64,000 nt of DNA, taken from assembly GCF_001598695.1 (NCBI RefSeq), contig NZ_BCZK01000012.1, positions 62,001 through 126,000 of the forward strand, given 5' to 3'. Below are positions 10,496 through 20,627 of the stretch, piece by piece; the first letter of the stretch is position 1; each line of letters starts with the position of its first letter. This stretch comes from Klebsiella oxytoca NBRC 105695. Its GTDB lineage: Bacteria; Pseudomonadota; Gammaproteobacteria; Enterobacterales; Enterobacteriaceae. A model generated the notes under the pieces. That model saw nothing but the letters and a program-made list of their open reading frames with translations. It was not told the DNA's origin and did no database searches. The position numbers were made by a program, and so were the translations under genes.

Positions 10496-11728
10496 CTATC
10501 CCTGCTCGCCCATCATCTCTTTCACCAGCTCAACGCAGCGCAGGAAGCGGGCGTCGTAATCAGCCTCTTTCACATGCACAAAATCTATCTCGTTCTCCCT
10601 GAGCAGCGACACCAGCAGCGACTGGAACTCTTTGCGGTCTACGGAGCTGCCAAGGCTTCGCAAGCCATCGGCTACCCACGGCGTGTTGTTTTCCAGCAGA
10701 ATGACCAGGTCGAAGCGATACTCATCGATCAGCGCCTGAACAAAGGGATGTTCCCGCCCTTCATACTTCAAACAAAACGCCTGAGTACTGACAAAGTCAG
10801 TATCGATAAATGCCACTTTATTGGCATATTTTACTGCAAAATCAATATACTGCGCATGACCGAGAGCGATTTTGTCATAGTCGGAATATTGCAGCGCCAT
10901 CTCATCGCCGCCGAGGTGCGAAAAGACGTAGTCGCGGCCATACTCCCAGGCGCTGGTGGTATTAAAGATATTGGAAAGCTTATTCACCAGCGTCGACTTC
11001 CCGCTCGACTCACCGCCGAGGATCGCCACCGTGCGTACGAAAAAGGGCTTCACTTCGGTAGGAATATATTCCCAATAGCGGAACGGATTCTCACGAATCT
11101 GTCCGCCGCTGATGTTCATAAAGGTGCGTTTAGGATCGATAAGAACGGTTTCAATCCCCAGATGATCCAGATACTGCGGCGCGTCGCCCTCTTCCGAGGT
11201 GTAGATCCAGTTAGGCTCAATGCCCTTCTCGCTCATAAAGGCGCGGATCCCGCGGCTCCAGACGTCCCAGCCGTGCGGATAAGGCTCCATTCCCTCTTCA
11301 TTGAAGGCGTGGATGCGGATATTTTTTTGATATTTGAACGTTTGCAGCAGCCAGCGCAGGCGGTCAGGCACGGTCGGCTGCTGCGACATCGCGCTCTTTT
11401 CAAACAGCTCGCGATCGCGGGGATCGTCGTAGCCCATAATGATATGCAGCTCATCGACCTGGCTACAGGCGCGCTGAATCAAGTAGATGTGCCCGGTGTG
11501 CAGCGGGTAAAACTTACCAAATACCACGCCAACGCTTTTTTGCCGACGCGGAAACTCAAGCCCGAGAAACCGGTGCAGCGCTTCCAGCTTTTGCGCGCTG
11601 GGGCTTTTAATTTTGGCGTTCAGCAGCTGGCTCAGGTAGCCTTTTGTCATTCCGCTGGCGTCCGCCACCTGCTGTAGCGTACAGCCCTTCTGCTTTATGG
11701 CGCTTTTTAAATAGTCAAATGACGACAT
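10496..11728 (-). CDS. nadR: Trifunctional NAD regulator/NMN adenylyltransferase/ribosylnicotinamide kinase NadR
   Basis: 410-residue NAD salvage enzyme and repressor. An N-terminal helix-turn-helix (TLQQVADASGMTKGYLSQLLNA, about 17-38) represses nadA, nadB and pncB. The nucleotidyltransferase domain begins at GVVFGKFYPLHTGH (67-80). The kinase domain has Walker A GGESSGKST at 238-246 and phosphorylates nicotinamide riboside. The end of the protein matches E. coli (RCVELVKEMMGEQ). It lies 21 bp downstream of radA on the same strand, probably co-transcribed with serB-radA. Confidence 0.97.
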   Translation of the reverse strand: MSSFDYLKSAIKQKGCTLQQVADASGMTKGYLSQLLNAKIKSPSAQKLEALHRFLGLEFPRRQKSVGVVFGKFYPLHTGHIYLIQRACSQVDELHIIMGYDDPRDRELFEKSAMSQQPTVPDRLRWLLQTFKYQKNIRIHAFNEEGMEPYPHGWDVWSRGIRAFMSEKGIEPNWIYTSEEGDAPQYLDHLGIETVLIDPKRTFMNISGGQIRENPFRYWEYIPTEVKPFFVRTVAILGGESSGKSTLVNKLSNIFNTTSAWEYGRDYVFSHLGGDEMALQYSDYDKIALGHAQYIDFAVKYANKVAFIDTDFVSTQAFCLKYEGREHPFVQALIDEYRFDLVILLENNTPWVADGLRSLGSSVDRKEFQSLLVSLLRENEIDFVHVKEADYDARFLRCVELVKEMMGEQG

Positions 11729-11749
11729 GGCGAGTCTCCTTTTAACTTA

Positions 11750-13132
11750 TTATAAGTCGTCAAAGACGCTTAGCGCGTCCGCAAGCTTTTTCACGCCAAA
11801 GATTTGCATCCCTTCCGGCACTTTTTTCGGCACATTCGCGGCCGGCACAATCGCCCGACGAAAACCATGCTTAGCCGCTTCGGAAATACGCTCCTGGCCG
11901 CTCGGCACCGGGCGAATTTCGCCCGCCAGACCCACTTCGCCGAAAACCACCAGGTCCTGCGGCAGAGGACGGTCGCGCAGGCTGGAAACCATCGCCAGCA
12001 GCAGCGCCAGGTCGGCGCTGGTTTCGGTGACCTTCACACCGCCAACCACGTTGACGAACACGTCCTGGTCAGCCATCTGCAGACCACCGTGACGATGCAG
12101 TACCGCCAGCAGGATCGCCAGACGGTTCTGCTCCAGCCCCACCGCCACGCGGCGCGGGTTGGACATCATTGAGTGATCGACCAGCGCCTGGATCTCCACC
12201 AGCAGCGGTCGGGTACCTTCCCAGACCACCATTACCGAACTGCCCGAAGTCACTTCGTCACCGCGGCTCAGGAAGATAGCCGAGGGGTTGCTCACTTCAC
12301 GTAGCCCCTGCTCGGTCATAGCGAATACGCCCAGCTCGTTGACTGCGCCGAAGCGGTTTTTATGGCTGCGCAAGGTGCGAAAACGAGAATCGGCGTCGCC
12401 GTCGAGCAGCACGGAGCAGTCAATACAGTGCTCCAGCACTTTCGGCCCGGCCAGCGAGCCGTCTTTGGTCACGTGGCCGACCATGACGATCGCCACGCCG
12501 CGCGTCTTGGCAAAGCGCGTTAAATAGGCCGCCGTTTCGCGCACCTGAGCCACGCTGCCCGGCGATGACTGCACGTCGGCCATATGCATCACCTGGATGG
12601 AGTCGATAACCATCAGCTGCGGCTTTTCTTCGTCGGCAATCTGGCAAATCTGCTCAATGCTGGTTTCTGACAGCATATTCAGGTTGGCGGTGGGCAGACC
12701 TAAGCGGTGAGCGCGCATCGCCACCTGCTGAAGCGACTCTTCCCCGGTGACGTAGAGCGTTTTCATGCCTTCGGAGAGCTTACACAGGGTTTGCAGCAGC
12801 AGCGTCGACTTGCCCGCGCCAGGGTTACCGCCGATCAGAATCGCGCTTCCCGGCACCACGCCGCCGCCGAGCACGCGGTCAAATTCTTTAAATCCGGTCG
12901 AAAAGCGCGGCAGCGCTTCGAGGCTGATATCGGAGAGCTTTTGCACCTTCGATACGCCGGCATTACCGGCGTAACCTGACAGGCGTTCGTTTCTTGCCAC
13001 CTGCGGCGAAGCGGCAATGCGCATCTCGGTTATGGTATTCCAGGCATGACAGGCGCTGCACTGCCCCTGCCAGCGCGGATAATCCGCACCGCATTCATTA
13101 CAGACAAATGCGCGTTTTGGAGCTTTCGCCAC
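11750..13132 (-). CDS. radA: DNA repair protein RadA
   Basis: 460-residue RecA-like ATPase and branch-migration factor in recombination. A four-cysteine zinc finger at the N-terminus (C11, C14, C25, C28), Walker A GGNPGAGKST at 101-110, the RadA signature KNRFG in RSHKNRFGAVNELGVF, and a C-terminal Lon-protease-like domain (QDVFVNVVGGVKVTETSADLALLLA, GEVGLAGEIRPV) that lacks proteolytic activity in the family. Downstream of serB by 9 bp. Confidence 0.97.
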   Translation of the reverse strand: MAKAPKRAFVCNECGADYPRWQGQCSACHAWNTITEMRIAASPQVARNERLSGYAGNAGVSKVQKLSDISLEALPRFSTGFKEFDRVLGGGVVPGSAILIGGNPGAGKSTLLLQTLCKLSEGMKTLYVTGEESLQQVAMRAHRLGLPTANLNMLSETSIEQICQIADEEKPQLMVIDSIQVMHMADVQSSPGSVAQVRETAAYLTRFAKTRGVAIVMVGHVTKDGSLAGPKVLEHCIDCSVLLDGDADSRFRTLRSHKNRFGAVNELGVFAMTEQGLREVSNPSAIFLSRGDEVTSGSSVMVVWEGTRPLLVEIQALVDHSMMSNPRRVAVGLEQNRLAILLAVLHRHGGLQMADQDVFVNVVGGVKVTETSADLALLLAMVSSLRDRPLPQDLVVFGEVGLAGEIRPVPSGQERISEAAKHGFRRAIVPAANVPKKVPEGMQIFGVKKLADALSVFDDL

Positions 13133-13141
13133 GTTAACCTC

Positions 13142-14113
13142 TTACTTTTGATTCATGCTGCCGGAGAGAATACAGAATACCCCCATCAGGTCAGCGTGGC
13201 GGATTGTCACTTCCGCCAGTTCATTCACTTTGGGCTTAGCATGATAGGCGATGCCGAGTCCTGCCGCTTTAATCATCGGCAGATCGTTTGCGCCATCGCC
13301 AATAGCGACGGTTTGCGCCGGCGGGATTTCATACTTTTCCGCCAGTTTACGCAGCGTACTGGCTTTATATTTCGCATCGACGATATCGCCGATGACGTTG
13401 CCGGTCAGCTTACCGTCCATGATCTCCAGTTCGTTGGCGAACACCGCGTCGAGATGCAGCTTGTCGCGCAAATACTCGGCAAAGAAGGTGAAGCCGCCGG
13501 AGGCGATCGCCACCTTCCAGCCGAGCGTTTCCAGCTTCAGCACCAGCTGGGTCAGCCCCGGCATCAGCGGCAGCGTTTCACGCACCTGCAGAAGAATATT
13601 GGCATCGGCATCTTTCAGCGTCGCTACCCGCTGACGCAGGCTGGCGGTGAAATCAAGTTCGCCGCGCATCGCGCGCTCGGTCACTTCAGAGACCAGCTCG
13701 CCGGTACCAGCCAGTTTGGCGATTTCATCAATGCACTCGATCTGAATCGCCGTCGAGTCCATATCCATAACCAGCAGGCCCGGCGTGCGTAAATGCGGGA
13801 TTTTCCCCAGCGGCGCGACGTCAAACCCGGCCTCATGGGCCAGACGGGTCGCTCGTAGCGTTAACGAACCAGCCAGACGAATCACCTGATAGTCGTCAAC
13901 CGCCCAGGAGGCAACAATTACCAGGGCCGCCCCCAGCTCCCGTTGCCATTCGGTCAGACGACGCTTGTTGAGACCGCGACCATACAGCAGCCAGCCGCTA
14001 CGTCCGGCATGATAATCCAACGGCATAACCTCATCACCGCTCAGGGAAAGCGGCAATCCAGGCCACTGGGAAACATCTTCAGGCAGGTCGCACCAGGTCA
14101 AACTGTTTGGCAT
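13142..14113 (-). CDS. serB: Phosphoserine phosphatase SerB
   Basis: 323-residue HAD-family enzyme for the last step of serine synthesis. The HAD motif I is DMDSTAIQ (nucleophile Asp117, Asp119), motif II is IASGGF, and motif III/IV is AIGDGANDLPMIKAAGLGIAYHAKPKV. The ATG at 14113 is preferred over the one at 14134 because it gives the family start (MPNSLTWCDLPEDV) and has GGAG eight bases upstream. First gene of serB-radA-nadR; divergent from ytjB. Confidence 0.96.
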   Translation of the reverse strand: MPNSLTWCDLPEDVSQWPGLPLSLSGDEVMPLDYHAGRSGWLLYGRGLNKRRLTEWQRELGAALVIVASWAVDDYQVIRLAGSLTLRATRLAHEAGFDVAPLGKIPHLRTPGLLVMDMDSTAIQIECIDEIAKLAGTGELVSEVTERAMRGELDFTASLRQRVATLKDADANILLQVRETLPLMPGLTQLVLKLETLGWKVAIASGGFTFFAEYLRDKLHLDAVFANELEIMDGKLTGNVIGDIVDAKYKASTLRKLAEKYEIPPAQTVAIGDGANDLPMIKAAGLGIAYHAKPKVNELAEVTIRHADLMGVFCILSGSMNQK

Positions 14114-14217
14114 CACGGCTCCACATAACTTCATTCAGGCGAGGAAAATAACGCATGAGGCTACCTTGTAACCAGCGCTTCTGGCAACATTAAGCTGCAA
14201 ATTTTCAAAGGTGGAAT

Positions 14218-14859
14218 ATGGTACGCGCAAAACTTAAATTCCGGCTGCATCGCGCGGTGATAGTTCTGATCTGTCTCGCACTCCTCGTCGCCCTTATGCA
14301 GGGCGCTTCGTGGTTTAGCCAGAACAGTCAGAAGCAGCGCAATCCGCAGCTGGAAGAACTGGCCCGCACGCTCGCCCAGCAGGTCACGCTGAACCTGGCG
14401 CCGCTGATGCACAGCGAAACGCCCGACGAAAAGCGAATTAGCCAGCTGCTGGACCAGCTTACCCATAAAAGCCGGATCCTCGACGCCGGCGTGTATGACG
14501 AACAGGGTGACCTGGTGGCGCGTTCCGGCGAAAGCGTCGAGGTACGCGATCGGCTGGCGCTGGACGGGAAAAAAGCGGGCGGCTACTTCAACCAGCAAAT
14601 CGTTGAGCCTGTTCAGGGTAAAAATGGGCCGCTCGGCTACCTGCGCCTGACGCTGGATACCCACACGTTAGCCACCGAAGCGCAGCAGGTCGATAATACC
14701 ACCAATATCCTGCGTCTGATGCTGCTGCTATCTCTGGCCATCGGCGTCGTCCTGACGCGCACCCTGCTGCAGGGAAAACGTACCCGCTGGCAGCAATCGC
14801 CTTTCCTGCTCACCGCCAATAAGCCGGTGCAGGATGAAGATAAAGATGAATCAGAATAA
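14218..14859 (+). CDS. ytjB: Inner membrane protein YtjB (Smp)
   Basis: 213-residue member of the Smp family, function unknown. A membrane helix at about residues 12-33 ([20 protein letters not shown]), a soluble, probably periplasmic, segment of about 130 residues, and a second helix at about 165-182 ([20 protein letters not shown]), then a charged cytoplasmic tail. In the family it is found next to serB and in E. coli modulates the HAMP-like sensor environment only by inference. Divergent from serB across 104 bp; lplA follows 10 bp downstream. Confidence 0.9.
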   Translation: MVRAKLKFRLHRAVIVLICLALLVALMQGASWFSQNSQKQRNPQLEELARTLAQQVTLNLAPLMHSETPDEKRISQLLDQLTHKSRILDAGVYDEQGDLVARSGESVEVRDRLALDGKKAGGYFNQQIVEPVQGKNGPLGYLRLTLDTHTLATEAQQVDNTTNILRLMLLLSLAIGVVLTRTLLQGKRTRWQQSPFLLTANKPVQDEDKDESE

Positions 14860-14869
14860 GGAAATCGCT

Positions 14870-15886
14870 ATGCCCACGCTGCGCCTGCTGCTCTCTGACT
14901 CTTACGACCCTTGGTTCAATCTGGCGGTTGAGGAGTCCATTTTTCGCCAGATGCCCGCAACTCAACGGGTGCTGTTTCTGTGGCGCAACGCCGATACGGT
15001 GGTCATTGGCCGCGCACAAAACCCGTGGAAAGAGTGCAACACCCGACGTATGGAAGAAGACAACGTGCGCCTGGCGCGTCGCAGCAGCGGCGGCGGCGCG
15101 GTATTCCACGATCTGGGCAATACCTGCTTTACCTTTATGGCCGGAAAGCCAGAGTACGATAAAACCGTTTCCACGAATATCGTCCTGACGGCGCTGAATT
15201 CGCTGGGCGTCACGGCGGAAGCCTCAGGCCGTAACGATCTGGTCGTAAAAACCGCTGAAGGCGACCGAAAAGTCTCCGGCTCCGCCTATCGCGAAACGAT
15301 GGATCGCGGCTTTCATCACGGAACGCTGCTGCTGAACGCCGATTTAAGCCGTCTGGCCAACTACCTCAATCCCGATAAGAAAAAGCTGCAGGCTAAAGGC
15401 ATTACCTCCGTACGCGGGCGCGTAGCCAATCTGGTCGAGCTGCTACCGGGCATTACCCATCAGCAGGTCTGCGAGGCTATACAGGAGGCGTTTTTCGCCC
15501 ATTACGGCGAACGCGTCACTGCAGAAGTGATCTCCCCGGAGAAAATGCCGGACCTGCCGAATTTTGCCGCGACCTTTGCTCGCCAGAGCAGCTGGGAGTG
15601 GAACTTTGGCCAGGCACCGGCTTTCAGCCATCTGCTGGACGAACGTTTTACCTGGGGCGGCGTAGAGCTCCATTTCGACGTCGAAAAAGGCCATATCACG
15701 CGCACTCAGGTCTTTACCGACAGCCTTAACCCGGCACCGCTGGAAGCGCTTGCCGCCCGACTGCAGGGCTGCCTGTACCGCGCGGATATGCTGCAGCAGG
15801 AGTGCGAGGCTTTATTCGTTGATTTCCCGGAGCAGGAGAAAGAGCTGCGTGAGCTGTCGGCGTGGATTGCCGGCGCGGTACGCTAA
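14870..15886 (+). CDS. lplA: Lipoate-protein ligase A
   Basis: 338-residue enzyme that activates free lipoate with ATP and transfers it to E2 subunits and GcvH. Conserved motifs: [20 protein letters not shown] (lipoate loop), [15 protein letters not shown] (with the catalytic Lys) and [11 protein letters not shown]. The ATG at 14870 with AAGGA ten bases upstream gives the family N-terminus [22 protein letters not shown]; the open frame from 14834 lies inside ytjB. Probably co-transcribed with ytjB. Confidence 0.96.
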   Translation: MPTLRLLLSDSYDPWFNLAVEESIFRQMPATQRVLFLWRNADTVVIGRAQNPWKECNTRRMEEDNVRLARRSSGGGAVFHDLGNTCFTFMAGKPEYDKTVSTNIVLTALNSLGVTAEASGRNDLVVKTAEGDRKVSGSAYRETMDRGFHHGTLLLNADLSRLANYLNPDKKKLQAKGITSVRGRVANLVELLPGITHQQVCEAIQEAFFAHYGERVTAEVISPEKMPDLPNFAATFARQSSWEWNFGQAPAFSHLLDERFTWGGVELHFDVEKGHITRTQVFTDSLNPAPLEALAARLQGCLYRADMLQQECEALFVDFPEQEKELRELSAWIAGAVR

Positions 15887-15940
15887 CGTGCGGTCAGATC
15901 ACGTCGCCCCTCTCCCATAGGGAGAGGGAGGAAGAGATGA

Positions 15941-16663
15941 TTACTCTTTATCGCCCAGCAGAACGGATTCCAGCGCGATTTTGATCATATCGTTGAAGGT
16001 CGTCTGGCGTTCAGCAGCCGTGGTCTGCTCGTGGGTACGGATGTGGTCAGATACGGTGCAGATGGTCAGCGCTTTCGCACCGAATTCCGCCGCGACGCCG
16101 TAGATCCCGGCCGCTTCCATTTCCACGCCCAGAATGCCGTATTTTTCCATTACGTCGAACATCTCACCGCCGTCCGGCGCATAAAACAGATCAGCAGAGA
16201 AGATGTTGCCCACGCGAGCGTCAACGCCCAGCGCTTTTGCCGCGTCAACCGCGTTACGCACCATGCCAAAGTCGGCAATCGCCGCAAAGTCGTGGTCTTT
16301 GAAACGCATACGGTTAACTTTAGAGTCGGTGCAGGCGCCCATGCCGATAACCACGTCGCGCAGTTTAACGTCCATACGCACCGCGCCGCAGGAGCCTACG
16401 CGAATGATTTTTTTGACGCCGAAGTCGGTGATCAGCTCTTTCGCATAAATGGAGCAGGAGGGGATACCCATACCGTGACCCATAACGGAAATTTTGCGGC
16501 CTTTATAGGTACCGGTGAAGCCCAGCATACCGCGGACGTTGTTTACTTCACGGATATCTTCAAGGAAAGTTTCGGCAATGTGCTTCGCGCGCAGCGGGTC
16601 GCCAGGCATCAGCACAACGTCAGCGAAATCGCCCATTTCTGCGTTAATGTGTGGAGTAGCCAT
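15941..16663 (-). CDS. deoD: Purine nucleoside phosphorylase DeoD
   Basis: 240-residue hexameric phosphorylase for purine (deoxy)nucleosides. Motifs: [13 protein letters not shown] (phosphate site), [35 protein letters not shown] (ribose-binding EME) and [14 protein letters not shown] with the catalytic Asp. One residue longer than E. coli DeoD because of a doubled Gly in [11 protein letters not shown]. Last gene of deoCABD, separated from deoB by a strong hairpin with a T-run. Confidence 0.97.
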   Translation of the reverse strand: MATPHINAEMGDFADVVLMPGDPLRAKHIAETFLEDIREVNNVRGMLGFTGTYKGRKISVMGHGMGIPSCSIYAKELITDFGVKKIIRVGSCGAVRMDVKLRDVVIGMGACTDSKVNRMRFKDHDFAAIADFGMVRNAVDAAKALGVDARVGNIFSADLFYAPDGGEMFDVMEKYGILGVEMEAAGIYGVAAEFGAKALTICTVSDHIRTHEQTTAAERQTTFNDMIKIALESVLLGDKE

Positions 16664-16718
16664 CGTTAAATCCTTCTGAATGTTATACCTGATGGCGGCT
16701 ACGCCTAATCAGGCTGAC

Positions 16719-16750
16719 AAAAAAGGCCCGGTGAGCGTGACTCACCGGGC
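16719..16750 (-). terminator. Intrinsic terminator-like hairpin between deoB and deoD
   Basis: On the minus strand the stem GCCCGGTGAG / CTCACCGGGC (10 bp, 5-nt loop) is followed by C and six T residues. It lies 6 bp after the deoB stop codon and 55 bp before deoD. A-runs flank the other side, so it could act in both directions. Inside the deo operon it would reduce deoD relative to deoCAB unless read through or bypassed by an internal promoter. Confidence 0.75.
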
Positions 16751-16756
16751 AAAAAA

Positions 16757-18016
<1,260 letters not shown>

Positions 18017-18032
18017 TCAGATCAGTATATAA

Positions 18033-19355
18033 CTATTCGGTGATACGACGATAGACTGTCGGCGTAATTTCAGGCGCTTTATCGTCAAGTTTTATGGCCG
18101 CTTTCACTGCTTTGGCCGCTTCCTGCCAGCTGTTCTCATCTTTCGCATGGATAACCGCCAGCGGCTGCTGCGTATCAATGCGCGCGCCGAGGGGAACCAT
18201 GTCGGTGAAGCCGACGCTGTAATCAATTAGATCTGCAGCCTGACGGCGACCGCCGCCCATAGAGACCACCGCCATGCCCAGAGCGCGAGTGTCCATTTCG
18301 GCAACAAATCCTTCGCCTTCGGCGTAGACCGCTTTGCTTAGCATCGCGCCCGGCAGGTATTTATCGTAGTTTTCCACGAAATCGCCAGGGCCTTTTTGCG
18401 CCGCCACCATCCGGCCAAAGACTTCTGCGGCTTTACCGTTATCCAGCACCGCCTGAAGCTTAGCCCGCGCATCGGCATCGTTCTCCGCCAGCTTGCCGGA
18501 AATCAGCATCTCAACGCAGAGCGCCATCGTCACCTCAAGCAACCGCGGATTGCGGTACTCGCCGGTGAGGAACTGCACGGCTTCCCGCACTTCCACCGCA
18601 TTACCAGCGCTGGAAGCCAGCACCTGGTTCATATCGGTCAACAGGGCTGTCGTCCGCACGCCGGCGCCGTTAGCAACGCCGACGATCGCTTCGGCCAGCG
18701 CGGCGGAAAGCTCATAAGTAGGCATAAAGGCGCCGCTGCCGACTTTGACATCCATCACCAGCGCGTCCAGCCCTTCCGCCAGCTTCTTGGCGAGAATCGA
18801 GGCGGTGATCAGCGGGATAGAGTCCACCGTCGCGGTGATATCACGCGTGGCGTAAAAACGTTTGTCCGCCGGTGCCAGAGAGCTGGTCTGCCCGATAATC
18901 GCGACGCCGACATCTTTAATGATTTCACGGAAGCGGCTATCGTCCGGGAAGATATCGAAACCGGGGATCGCTTCCAGCTTGTCCAGCGTACCGCCGGTAT
19001 GACCGAGTCCGCGCCCGGAGATCATCGGTACATAGCCGCCGCAGGCAGCGACCATCGGCCCCAGCATCAGGGAAGTCACATCGCCTACGCCGCCGGTAGA
19101 GTGTTTATCGACAATCGGGCCGTTAAGATTAAGGCTCTTCCAGTCGAGGACGGTTCCTGAATCCCGCATCGCCATGGTCAGCGAAACGCGTTCCGGCATA
19201 GACATATCGTGGAAAAAAATGGTCATCGCCAGCGCGGCGATCTGCCCTTCAGAGATGGTGTTATCGCGGATACCGTTAATGAAAAAACGAATTTCTTCAT
19301 CGCTCAGCGCATGACCATCACGTTTTTTACGAATAATTTCTTGTGCGAGAAACAA
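18033..19355 (-). CDS. deoA: Thymidine phosphorylase DeoA
   Basis: 440-residue pyrimidine nucleoside phosphorylase family enzyme that yields thymine and 2-deoxyribose 1-phosphate. The signature [21 protein letters not shown], the phosphate site KHSTGGVGD and [11 protein letters not shown] are present. Start is an ATG at 19355. It follows deoC after a 78-bp spacer that contains a stable inverted repeat. Confidence 0.97.
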   Translation of the reverse strand: MFLAQEIIRKKRDGHALSDEEIRFFINGIRDNTISEGQIAALAMTIFFHDMSMPERVSLTMAMRDSGTVLDWKSLNLNGPIVDKHSTGGVGDVTSLMLGPMVAACGGYVPMISGRGLGHTGGTLDKLEAIPGFDIFPDDSRFREIIKDVGVAIIGQTSSLAPADKRFYATRDITATVDSIPLITASILAKKLAEGLDALVMDVKVGSGAFMPTYELSAALAEAIVGVANGAGVRTTALLTDMNQVLASSAGNAVEVREAVQFLTGEYRNPRLLEVTMALCVEMLISGKLAENDADARAKLQAVLDNGKAAEVFGRMVAAQKGPGDFVENYDKYLPGAMLSKAVYAEGEGFVAEMDTRALGMAVVSMGGGRRQAADLIDYSVGFTDMVPLGARIDTQQPLAVIHAKDENSWQEAAKAVKAAIKLDDKAPEITPTVYRRITE

Positions 19356-19392
19356 GATTACCTCCCGAGGAAAGAGTCAAAGACCAACCTCA

Positions 19393-19411
19393 GGCCGGAC
19401 GACATCCGGCC
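19393..19411 (-). repeat. Intercistronic hairpin between deoC and deoA
   Basis: GGCCGGA (19393-19399) and TCCGGCC (19405-19411) form a perfect 7-bp GC stem with a 5-nt loop; flanking CTTAAG/CTGAGG bases extend it partly. No T-run follows on the minus strand, so it is more likely an RNA-stability or REP-like element than a terminator. Confidence 0.5.
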
Positions 19412-19433
19412 TTAAGGTCAGACAAATTACGTA

Positions 19434-20213
19434 TTAGTAGCTGCTGGCGCTCTTACCATCGCCGTGACCCAACGCTTTCAGCAGGCTTGCCAGCAGGCTG
19501 GAAGCGCCGAAGCGATAGTGGCGAGAATCGGCCCAGTCGGCCCCGAACAGCTCATCAGCAATGGCGAGGAACTTTTGCGCGTCTTCCGCGCTGCGCACGC
19601 CGCCTGCCGGTTTGAAGCCAACGCTCTGCTGAACACCCATATCGCGGATGACTTCCAGCATAATGCGCGCGCTTTCCGGGGTCGCATTCACCGGAACTTT
19701 ACCGGTCGACGTTTTGATAAAATCAGCGCCGGCTTTGATGGAAATTTCAGACGCTTTACGAATCAGCGCTTCTTCTTTCAGCTCGCCGGTTTCGATAATG
19801 ACTTTCAGCAGCACGTTTGCTGCCGCGCAGGCTTCTTTACAGGCTTTGACCAGGTCAAAACCCACCTGTTCGTTGCCCGCAATCAGCGCGCGATAAGGGA
19901 ACACGACGTCGACTTCATCCGCGCCGTAGGCAATCGCCGCGCGGGTTTCCGCCAGCGCAATATCGATATCATCGTTACCGTGCGGGAAGTTGGTCACCGT
20001 CGCAATGCGGATATCCGGGGTTCCCTGTTCGTTCAGCGTTTTGCGCGCGATCGGGATAAAGCGCGGGTAGATACACACTGCGGCGGTATTCCCTACCGGT
20101 GTTTTGGCCTGATGACACAACGCGATCACTTTCTCATTAGTGTCGTCATCATTCAGGGTGGTAAGGTCCATCAGTTTCAACGCGCGCAGGCTGCTTGCAG
20201 TTAAATCAGTCAT
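19434..20213 (-). CDS. deoC: Deoxyribose-phosphate aldolase DeoC
   Basis: 259-residue class I aldolase that splits 2-deoxyribose 5-phosphate into glyceraldehyde 3-phosphate and acetaldehyde. Schiff-base Lys in [19 protein letters not shown] and relay Lys in [16 protein letters not shown]. The ATG at 20213 gives the family N-terminus [20 protein letters not shown], with CGGAG upstream; the frame upstream to 20255 is not family sequence. First gene of deoCABD and transcribed from the deoP2/deoP1 region at 20214-20460. Confidence 0.96.
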   Translation of the reverse strand: MTDLTASSLRALKLMDLTTLNDDDTNEKVIALCHQAKTPVGNTAAVCIYPRFIPIARKTLNEQGTPDIRIATVTNFPHGNDDIDIALAETRAAIAYGADEVDVVFPYRALIAGNEQVGFDLVKACKEACAAANVLLKVIIETGELKEEALIRKASEISIKAGADFIKTSTGKVPVNATPESARIMLEVIRDMGVQQSVGFKPAGGVRSAEDAQKFLAIADELFGADWADSRHYRFGASSLLASLLKALGHGDGKSASSY

Positions 20214-20265
20214 TTCATACTCCGACGGCGTATTGCCGGTTAAAAGTTTGTTCACCTTGCGAGTC

Positions 20266-20281
20266 TGTTACTATTGTAACA
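20266..20281 (-). promoter_or_regulatory. DeoR operator at deoP2
   Basis: 16-bp palindrome TGTTACTATTGTAACA, matching the DeoR operator pattern TGTTA-N6-TAACA. It lies 53 bp upstream of the deoC start and on the minus strand contains the -10-like hexamer TACAAT, so repressor and RNA polymerase would compete. Flanking sequence (AACTCGCAAGG-like) resembles E. coli deoP2. Confidence 0.85.
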
Positions 20282-20298
20282 TTGCCTCGCCGCCACAC

Positions 20299-20367
20299 TT
20301 CGATATACATCACAGTTAATGAAAACTAATTGCCAATTTGCATTGCTGTGACGTGATTTAAATCACA
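20299..20367 (-). promoter_or_regulatory. deoP2 CRP1-CytR-CRP2 regulatory module
   Basis: The downstream CRP site is TGTGATGTATATCGAA on the minus strand (20299-20314); the upstream site is CGTGATTTAAATCACA (20352-20367), a near-consensus CRP palindrome. Their centres are 53 bp apart, the same as the -40 and -93 sites of E. coli deoP2. The sequence between them includes TTTGCATT on the plus strand, resembling the CytR octamer GTTGCATT. This predicts cAMP-CRP activation and CytR repression of deoCABD. Confidence 0.8.
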
Positions 20368-20442
20368 CTAAATAGCCAAGCCCGGGCTTCATGAGCGTAC
20401 AGCACTTTATAAGCATAAACAGCAAGCTCCGGCCCGACGGAA

Positions 20443-20458
20443 TGTTATTATTATAACA
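20443..20458 (-). promoter_or_regulatory. Second DeoR operator (deoP1-like)
   Basis: 16-bp perfect palindrome TGTTATTATTATAACA that includes TATAAT on the minus strand, as expected for a -10 region covered by DeoR (deoP1/deoO1 equivalent). It lies 177 bp (centre to centre) from the deoP2 operator. The rest of the 20214-20627 gap up to the transporter terminator shows no gene. Confidence 0.75.
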
Positions 20459-20576
20459 TATCCGAACGCGACAACTCGATATCAGCAGGGTCATTTTGTG
20501 CGAACAACGGCGAAAAAGAGCACTAACGATGGAAAAACAGAGCGTTGCAGGATGATGGAATTTTAACAATTGTGAT

Positions 20577-20610
20577 AAAAATACCGGCGGCAGCGCCGCC
20601 ACCGGTATTT
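20577..20610 (-). terminator. Terminator of the CNT transporter gene
   Basis: On the minus strand AATACCGG-t-GGCGGC-gct-GCCGCC-GGTATT followed by TTT, beginning 18 bp after the transporter stop codon. Long GC-rich stem with one bulge and a short U-tract. It isolates the transporter from deoP1. Confidence 0.85.
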
Positions 20611-20627
20611 TCTCGCTGAAGGACGCG

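Noticed and set aside
10472-11677. 401-residue plus-strand open frame
   Set aside because: It is antisense to nadR along its whole length, with no RBS and no family resemblance.
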